Of a stretch of 64,000 nucleotides of DNA, positions 33,701 through 42,700 are shown one piece after another. The translations under genes were made by a program, and so were the position numbers. Every line of letters starts with the position of its first letter. Positions within the stretch are counted from its first letter, which is position 1. The DNA comes from Scolanthus callimorphus (taxonomy: Eukaryota > Cnidaria > Anthozoa > Actiniaria > Edwardsiidae): NCBI GenBank assembly GCA_033964015.1, contig CM066925.1, positions 13,562,204-13,626,203 of the forward strand, read 5' to 3'. Under the pieces are notes generated by a model. It worked only from the letters and a program-made list of their open reading frames with translations, did not search any database and was not told the origin of the DNA.

Positions 33701-36700
33701 CTATAACATACGCACGTGCTGCATGTCGGTAGATGTGGTACATCTGTTGAACAAACTCTTAAAAATGCGCGCGCTACACGCTGGTAGTTATGGGACTCGG
33801 CTTGGGTATTTCCAGAAACATATAAGTTTCTGGTATTTCTGAATAATGAAGAGTGCGCGCGCTTATAGCTGGAATCGTCAATTATATTTGTAATGTAACT
33901 ATAACATCATCATCTGGTTACAGGCGGGAGAATCACTTGCCGTGGCGTTCGGTAGCAATCTGAAAGCCCAGCAGTCTGCGCGCACCCTGTTCGCCCTTGC
34001 CCATCGCCATGGTGATATACTAAGGGAGGGATGGAAGAATATTATGGATTGCATGCTACAGCTGTTCAAGGCTAAGCTGCTGCCAAAGTCCATGGTGGAG
34101 GTGAGAGGCATTTGTTATAATTATGCCATCTTCTCTTGTTAGACACGGTATTGCCCTCGGTCTTGAGCTCTGTTCAACTCCACATACATCTGTTGTCCTT
34201 CCACCTGTCTGGATTTTCATGTTTAGGGACCGTTCATTTTTTATGAGGGAGGGGGGGCTGGTGGAAATGAGCGGCGACCCTGTATTTTTTGGGTGGCCCC
34301 CCCTTTCATGTCCGTATTTTTTTAGGTGGCCCCCCAAAATCCAATGTATTTTTTCTGGTGCCCCCCCCCCCCACCATTATAAATGCTTGCCCTGTAAGAT
34401 AGACTCTTGCCTAAGTGATGCAGTCTCATTCTTCTTGACGTTTTCTTACTTATGTCAAAGCTAAGGAACCGATCCCCCCTTAGAACTATTAAGCGTTTTC
34501 GTGACACCCACCTCAGGTCCCCTATTTGACCTAGTAGAAGACATTTTACATAAAGAGGGGGTCACATAATCTTTGCGCGCGAAGCGCGCCCAACTTTTGA
34601 TAACCGCATTTCATCAAGCCTCAGAAAAAGGGTAGATTTTTCTTGTGTATAGTAACCAAAGCCTGTCAGGAGCCCAGGAAATACGCTAATTATATAGGTT
34701 ATATGAATGCTCCTAGTGAAGGGCTCCTGAGCCTTTAGGTAATATTTTTCATGCGCTCCGCAAATGAAGAAATTAACGTTTAGCCCAAATGACTAAACGT
34801 TGAACTCACGCTAACCTTAGGTGTGTTCTTTCAAACATAGAGACTGCCCGGCAGGCCTATCAGTGCATATGTTAAATTCTGCATGCGCGCGAAGCGCGTC
34901 GAAATTTGTATTAAGTATTGAGTGTAACAAACATTGCATGCTGTAAACATACAAACTTTTCGTTTCCTCCCTGTTATGTGCTTGTATTTTTTTGGGTGAC
35001 CCCTCCTTTAGTGGCGTATTTTTTTGGGTGACCCCGCCCTTTGACGCCGTATTTTTTTGGGTGACCCCCCCCCCATTTCCACCAGCCCCCCCTCCCTGAT
35101 AAAAAATGAACGGTCCCTTCCTCTCAGCCGGTCTCCGATCTCTGCTTATTGAGCGACCTTCTTTTCTGCAGGAAATGTTCTCTAATCTCCGCTTACACAC
35201 GATCACTTGGCTTTTCACCGAAGGGAATAATACTCTCTAGATAACGTTTATGTACAGTTTAGATTAATAATGCTGTTATATTCTATAGGCAGAGGATTTT
35301 GTAAGTGGGCGTATAAGTTTGCTCAAGGAAGAACTTCCTACTACAAGGTAACACTGCCAAAAATACACACACACTTCATGTTTAATAGTCCTCACATGTG
35401 GTGGCATGTGTAATGCTCACATGTGTAACGCTCATTTGTGTGACATCACATGCCACCTGTGTGATATGTGTAACGCTCACATGTGTGACGTGTAATGCTC
35501 ATGTGTGTGACATCACATGTCACGTGTGATAACGCTCACATGTGTGACATGTGTAACGCTCACGTGTGTGAACTCATATGTCACATGTGTGATGTGTAAC
35601 GTTCTCATGTGTGACATGTGTAGTCACATGTGTGACATGTAACACGACGTGTCTTGCAGTGTTACGTGACTTATTGTTTGTTTTTCTAGACAAGACACGT
35701 CGATTTTCTCCTGGTATCAATATCTTGTGAACCCTGAGCCCGCAATGACTCGTGGTCAGACACCCGAGGACAAGGAGGCACAAAAGCAGGCGCAACTGAT
35801 GATCAGGGTGAGCAATATGGGTACTTCCATTCTCGAACCCAGAGCTCCCTGGCTTGTTACCTCGCGGGAGAGGCTCTGGTGACAGCCACTGACTCGTGCG
35901 CGAGATTTGACACAGAGCCGTTGATAGTAATACCTTTCAGTGCATGCTCCAACGTTCAAAATGAGCCAATCAGCGAAGGCCCTCAAATGGATGTCACGAG
36001 AGCCTCCCCTGCGAAATGGCGAGCCGGGGAGCTCTGGGTGGGGTACTTCCCATAAATCCTTGCGGCGCTCGCATGAAACTGAGGCTTGAGTGAAAGCGCC
36101 CGCGTTTTGTGCCTCGGTTTCATGTGCGCGCTGTAAGGAATTGTGAGGAGTACCCAAGAAAGTCCACCGCCTTTTTCATGCACGACCAATATATGACAAA
36201 GCAACTATTTTCACGCAAGCTAACTCGAAATGATTAGCTTGCGCGGGTCGTGTTTTTGAGGTGAAATAATTCCTTTGTGTTTTTCTTGTAGGATTTACAT
36301 CCTGAGTTACTCATCACAGAAAGCAAATTCCTCAGATTTGAATCTCTTAACGAGCTTATCAAGGTGAGTGCACGCTATTTGTTTTCATGCCTTTGATAGA
36401 CGAGCAGCCATAAAGGAATTGCTAACCGGTTTGCCGTGAATTGTCAGGTTGAAAACAGGGCACCCGAAGTATGACAGGGAAAATACAGCCAAAATATTGT
36501 CCTATGGCCCCTTTCTGGCGTCGAACTTATCATGAGAACTTCTTTCCCTCGCAGCTGCCCATTGTAACTCATTTTGCGCATTTTGTCCACCCAGGTGTTA
36601 ACGTACACTTCAAACCCCGACAACTACGAGTCACTTGGTATCCATTGTGACGAGGAAGCGGCTGGGTTTTGTTTAGAACTACTCATTCGTGTTGTTCTAC

Positions 36701-39700
36701 AAAACAGGTGCGTCGCGCTATCGTCGACAATAATCGTTTTTCAGTTATTCGTCGTGTACGACGGCTTCGTTTTACTATGGCAACGAGATCAAAAGTGAAT
36801 GTAAAAAAAAAACAACTAAAAAACGATAAAATGACAAAATGCAAAAAGAGATCCTAACACTCCTTCATATATACTGTAATTGTGTCATCGATTTCGTGTC
36901 TTCCTGTGTGTATCTCGTGTAAAAAATGAAAATGAAATAAAGATGATAAAAAGGAGCTCTTTTTCTGTAAAAGCTAATATCAAAGGAGCGATTGATGAAC
37001 AAATATATAACCGGTGCTAGCTGATAGTTTTAGATAGTACAACTATAGGGTTATTCTTAAAATTGTCAACTTCAAATTGCTAATATAGCTTCGTCGTTCT
37101 TTGTTTAAGGGACCGAGTATCGCTCCTGTGGCACACCATACGAGATCATCTGTCCAACATCATCATTAACGCTACTCACCACAGGTATACCAGCAAATCA
37201 AATCTTCTATCTATTGCAACGACAACAACAACAGCAACAATAACAGCAACAATAGTAACAATAACAGCAACAACAAAAGCAACAACAACAGCATCAACAA
37301 CAACAAAAGCATCAACAACAACAACGATCCCAGAAATTCGACAACTCAGACCAAGAAATTAGATACATTCAAAGGCTTATTCCTTCCAAATTACAAAGCC
37401 TCGATGCAGGGACCACGGAATTATGCGCGGATGCGGAAGCGCATAATTTGGCTTTCTCCGCATAATCCAAAAAATCCTGCATAATAGCGCATAATTTCTA
37501 AAAAATTATCAAAATCTTCGAATAAAATATCATAATTTCACGATTATTGTCTAATTTTACCAGTAAAGTACCATAAATATGATGCACTTTTCTCGAAATC
37601 GTTCGTTGGATGTCGAGTGATAAAACGCGCCGAATAAATAAAACACGTTCCTGCAGCAAAGAAAGGCTTTAATTCGCTGGAATTTTCTGTTTTCTACCGC
37701 CATGTTAGGCATGAATAAATTCGTAACAAAGACCGATACAAAGAGTAATCTCTAAGTGGAAGTGAATGTTACGGCTTCCGATTGCGTTTATAATTAATAT
37801 TTATAATATTCATCAATTATTCATGAAGCAAGTATCCAATGAGAAGGCACAATTCAGGTCACATGACTAGACTTGTAAACTGGATACAAGATCCATCAAA
37901 CTAAGAGCGGGGAGGGCTTGAATATTCAGCAGGGAAAGGGTAGGGTTGATGAATAATAACAATAGTTAATAGATCTATTAGTATTCTGTAAATATTTATA
38001 GAATACTAATATCGATATTAGTATTCTATAAATATTTACAGAATACTAATAGATCTATTAACTATTGTCATTATTCATCAACCCCACCCTTTCACTGCTG
38101 AACTATTCGAGTAAAATTACGACTATGAAAAAACATTACTCAAAACTTCAAGCAAGAAAAGCATTAGGCAACAATTAGGCTAGTTGGTTTGTCGACAATA
38201 ATAAACTGTATAAGAATAAGTTCAAGAACGGCTGCAAGCAGACTAGTGTTCATTTGACCAGAAAGCTGTCTTATTATATAAAACTAACAGCATTAAAAAA
38301 TACGCATTTTCAATAAATAACCAGAGAGTCTGACTCAGTTGAACTGCTTTCCCTCCACTGCCTTTCCAACAATTTCTTGACCTCGTCTTGTTCACTTGCT
38401 CCATTGTTGTATCTTTTCCAATCCCTCTGCGTGCAATGCTTTCGAAACCAGTTTGGAAACCTTAAACACATGGAAATAGTTCGATATTTAATGTATTTTA
38501 CATTTAATTTAACAACAAGTCTGATAAAGCAAAGTCGCTATACTCAGAATAAAACTAACCTTCTTTTTTTGCTCGATTGTTGTCTCAAAAAGCTCGACCA
38601 TATAGTTAACATCTCCTGTTCTCGTATCGGTACGAATGCCTCCAACTGCTGTCCTGCCGTGTTTTAGACTTTCGGAAAGTCCCATCCCGACACACGATTT
38701 TGAAGAGCAGAGAAAGCGACTTGTGACGAGTTTGGCGTACCAAAAGCGCTACGCTGCATTTTTTACAGTACTTAGCATCGACTGAATAAATTTCATTGCA
38801 CAACTTTCGGCTAAAGTTGATAACAAAAGCCAGTTCATTATTTTGTGTATTACATCATTTACAACAAAAGGCCTATTCATTGTCATGAATAAAACAAAAG
38901 AATCCTAAAAACCTTTTCAACTGAATTGAATTCATGCTGCCTTGGATTTTCAATAGTACTTCAAATTGTTTTCAACAAAAGAATACAAACAAAGAATTTT
39001 CAACAAAGAGTTGTTGTCTTGACATATCATAAGTCATTTACAATATTCGCGTCCGATTTGTATGGAATTTACAATTTCTCGGCCTTCGGCCTCGAAATTG
39101 TAAATCCCATACAAATCGGCCGCTCATATTGTAAATAGTACATAATCGTCCTTTGCATTTTCCTTTGCGTTTTAACCTCCATCGCAGCAAATGGCATATG
39201 GATTTGCACGTGTGCGCATTTTGTTTTGTAATCAATTGTATTGTTTCTCAGCCGTTCTCGTTCGCGTTGCCGTCGTCGCAGCTGAATTGTTCTAGTATAA
39301 AAAGTGGTCCCTAAAAAAGCGAAAACAACGCCAAAGATAAGATTTTCTACCGCCAATTGGGAGGACTAAATAAGCGCTGGGAACAAGCCAGGTTATTTAA
39401 ACGCTATTCGTGTAACATGACGGCCAGTTTGAACGGTAAAAAGGTAAAAAAATTGACTTTCGAAAAAAGTATTGCGCAATCTCGCATAATGTTGCGCAAT
39501 TCCCGCATAATTCGGATATTTTCCCGCATAATTTGCTGAAAAATCCCGCATAATTTGAGAAAAATTCCCGCATAATTCCGTGGTCCCTGTCGATGGATGG
39601 TTGTCCCTTAACTCTTCCTTGGCTAAATTCTTCCAAAGTATCAGTTCCTACAGTGTTAGCATCATATTTACTTGAAAACTAGGCACGTCTTCCAGAGAGC

Positions 39701-42700
39701 TTGTTTTCCAGATTTGATACCGGAATAAGTAGGTGAAACAGTCTAGGTTATGAAGGATTTCGTCTGACTCTCGCGAGTAATTATGATCACTTTGAATTGG
39801 TGTAATCACTTTGCGATTGGCTTCACTACAGTCACGGAATCTACAGACAACTTTCCGCATTTACTTGATCTGGAATTTCAATTTTTGAAAAGTGCGTATT
39901 GAGTGAAACGTTTTATTTTTGTACCATTTTCAGCTCACTTGTGGAGCGATCTGTTGTGGGGTTGCTGCGTCTGGCGATTCGCCTTCTGCGGAAGGAAGAA
40001 ATTTCCAACGAAGTCCTGACAACACTACGAGTCCTACTAATGATGAAACACAGCGTTTTAATGGCGTGTGGTCGGCAAATTTCGTTTGGTCTTCATGAGT
40101 TACTTCGTACTAACGCATCCAGTATAACTTCCACAAGAGATTGGGTTACGGTTTTTACTTTATTAGAATGCGTCGGTGCTGCCGCAACGCCGCCGACCGT
40201 CACTCCGGGACAACCGAAGCCAATCGAAAAGACTTCGGTACCGTCGGATACTGACTCGGGTATCTCCGATGGGTTATCGACTTGTGATAGCGACGTCGGG
40301 TCGTTTACGGCCGTCGAGGCCGACCCGAGTATAAGCACCTCGTCCGTTGGAGACGCATGGCTACTGATCACAAAAGAGGAAACCGAGGGCTCGACTGTGA
40401 ATCAATACGACTTAACGGTTAGCGTGCAGCTTAATAAACATGACAGTAAATGTTTTGTAAAATCTTGTCAGAGCTTGACATTTTGATTCAAGACTGCGCA
40501 CATGTTAGTAAAGAGAACTTCTTGCACTGCGTCCACGCGGTGCGCGTTTACACTGAAGCTAGCTTGAACGGCGGGACCGGGTTCAGACAGAACGAGAAAC
40601 AGCTCAAAGACCCGAACCCTGATAATAAGGGAAGCTGGGGACGCAGCAGCAAAAAGAGCGCTACCGCTAAGTCTAAGAAGAGTCCAACGGGGATAACGAA
40701 GCGAAAATCAGCGCGCTCGGCGGGCAATAGCCCTGCTACTAGCGAAGACGAGGCGGAAATTTACGAGACTATAAACAACGCATATGACGCGATGTCGCTG
40801 CAGTTGATAGAACTAATGTACGCGCTTCACACTCGAGCCGCTAGCTTCTATGATAAGAACCTTACTAGCAGCGGAGTTCTAGCTGTATCGAGTCAGGAGG
40901 CTAAGGGTAAGACTTCAGATGCTGCTGACAAGGCGTCAGAGGCTGCTGAATCAAGTCCCGCGGCTGCAGCCAAGGTTTCGGAGTCTGCTGACAAAGCAGC
41001 TGAGGCTACGGACAAGGCTTCCGAAGCTGCTGCCAAAGTTCCGGAGGCTACCACCCAACCCAGCCAAGTGTACCGCCCCCTTCCGGAGGGCTCCATCCAA
41101 GTGGAGGAGCCTCCAGAAGCTGGAGTCCAGATGAGTTTTCTGTGGACCAAGTGCTGGTGCCCGTTGTTACAGGGTATTGCTCGGCTGTGCTGTGATAACC
41201 GCAAGGAGGTTCGCATGTCCGCGTTGACTTTCCTCCAGCGTGCGCTACTGGTGCAAGAGATGCAGGTCCTTAGTGCGGTGGAATGGGAATCGTGCTTTAA
41301 CAAGGTAAGCGCACTGAAGTGTAAACCTAGCATTTCATGCTCGAGTTGTTGGGAAGTGGTTTGGTGCTAACCTTGGAAGAATTAACAGCTTAGCGTGGGA
41401 TTTAATTGAGACCTTACTCTCAATAAGAAATTTTAACACTGATCACGATATGTCATGATATTTTGATGCAGGTACTCTTCCCCATGCTCTCTCGGCTCCT
41501 GGAGGTTATGACTCCGGATGATCCAATAGGGCTCGAGGAAACGCGCATGCGTGCTGCAACTCTTCTGTCTAAGGTGAGCTTACTCATTTGTCAGCGCCAT
41601 TTTTTGTCAGCTTAGTGCATACCGAGTCGTAGAATGCATCGTCTGCCATCGTCTGATTTAGAGACCAGATCGTGCAGTGTGATATTTGAATACTATACAG
41701 TTCTATACATTATATGAATTGCCTTGTTTCTAGCGTTTTCTTAATTCTGCGAACTCTCTCCATCGATTTCCAGTCATTAAATCGCCTTCTAACTGCTGCT
41801 GTTGTGGGATTCCTGTGTCTCGCGCATGCGCCCCAAACGTGGTGGGAATTAAAGAGCATAGCCACACAACCAAGTCGGAGAAAGCATCCATTTCCATCGG
41901 CTGATTTAGAGAATATAAAGCAATGTTCTTGATTGAATTTGGTAAATCGAACTATTTAAGGCGTAAAAAATCAGCCAATCAGAAACATCCCTCCCAAAGA
42001 CGCATCGCAAATTCATAGTAGAGATGTACAAAGCGTGAATACGAAGGCATTGACTTTAAAAGTGTTTACAGTGTAAGATTTTATAAATTTTAAAACACAA
42101 TCTGTGATGGAATTTTTGAGTCTCGATCTCATCTGACATTTCCATGAGTTCAAGTTGTGTTTCTTTCCAACAGGTTTTTCTGCAGCACCTGAGTCCACTG
42201 CTGTCGCTGTCGACTTTCACCGCCCTTTGGCTGACTATACTTGACTTCATGGACAAGTACATGCACGCGGACAACAGTGACTTACTGGTGAGGGCAAACC
42301 CGGTTAATGTGAAGGATTATTCTCAATGGACGATTCTAGCTATAAGCTCGCGCGCCTTTCTAACAGTTCGTTCGACAAATGTCCTACATGTACCATCGTT
42401 ATAGCTAGAATCATCCATTCCTATTGGCTGTTCTGTCAATCAATCACATTTTGACCTAAGGCACCAATGGTACAGAAATCATCGAGCACATGAGCAAAGA
42501 CAATTTCACCTTTTTGTGCGAACCCTGGAAGAAAAACACGCGTGGGTCCATGAGAGGCCAGAAGAAATACATCTTGATCACTCGGGCTTGGCTAAAGAGA
42601 ATTTGAGAGTGCCTGTTTATCTTAAAGAGCTGAAATTTGTTCCTTTTCTCGTCATTACAGTTCGAGGCGATCCCCGAGTCCCTAAAGAACATGCTGCTTG

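Larger units (their letters stand above)
37407..39589. mobile_element. 2.2-kb DNA transposon relic, CAGGGACCACGG ends, 6-bp target duplication
   Basis: CAGGGACCACGGAATTATGCG at 37407 and its complement ending GGTCCCTG at 39589 are flanked by TCGATG (37401-37406 and 39590-39595). CGCATAATT-type motifs are repeated next to both ends, at least five at the right, as expected of subterminal transposase sites. No convincing transposase ORF remains. Nested inside are a 176-bp palindrome and a hairpin at 39050-39120. GBF1 intron 29. Confidence 0.75.

Noticed and set aside
40893..41333. 146-codon antisense ORF
   Set aside because: Exact shadow of GBF1 exon 30; low-complexity Ala-rich on both strands.
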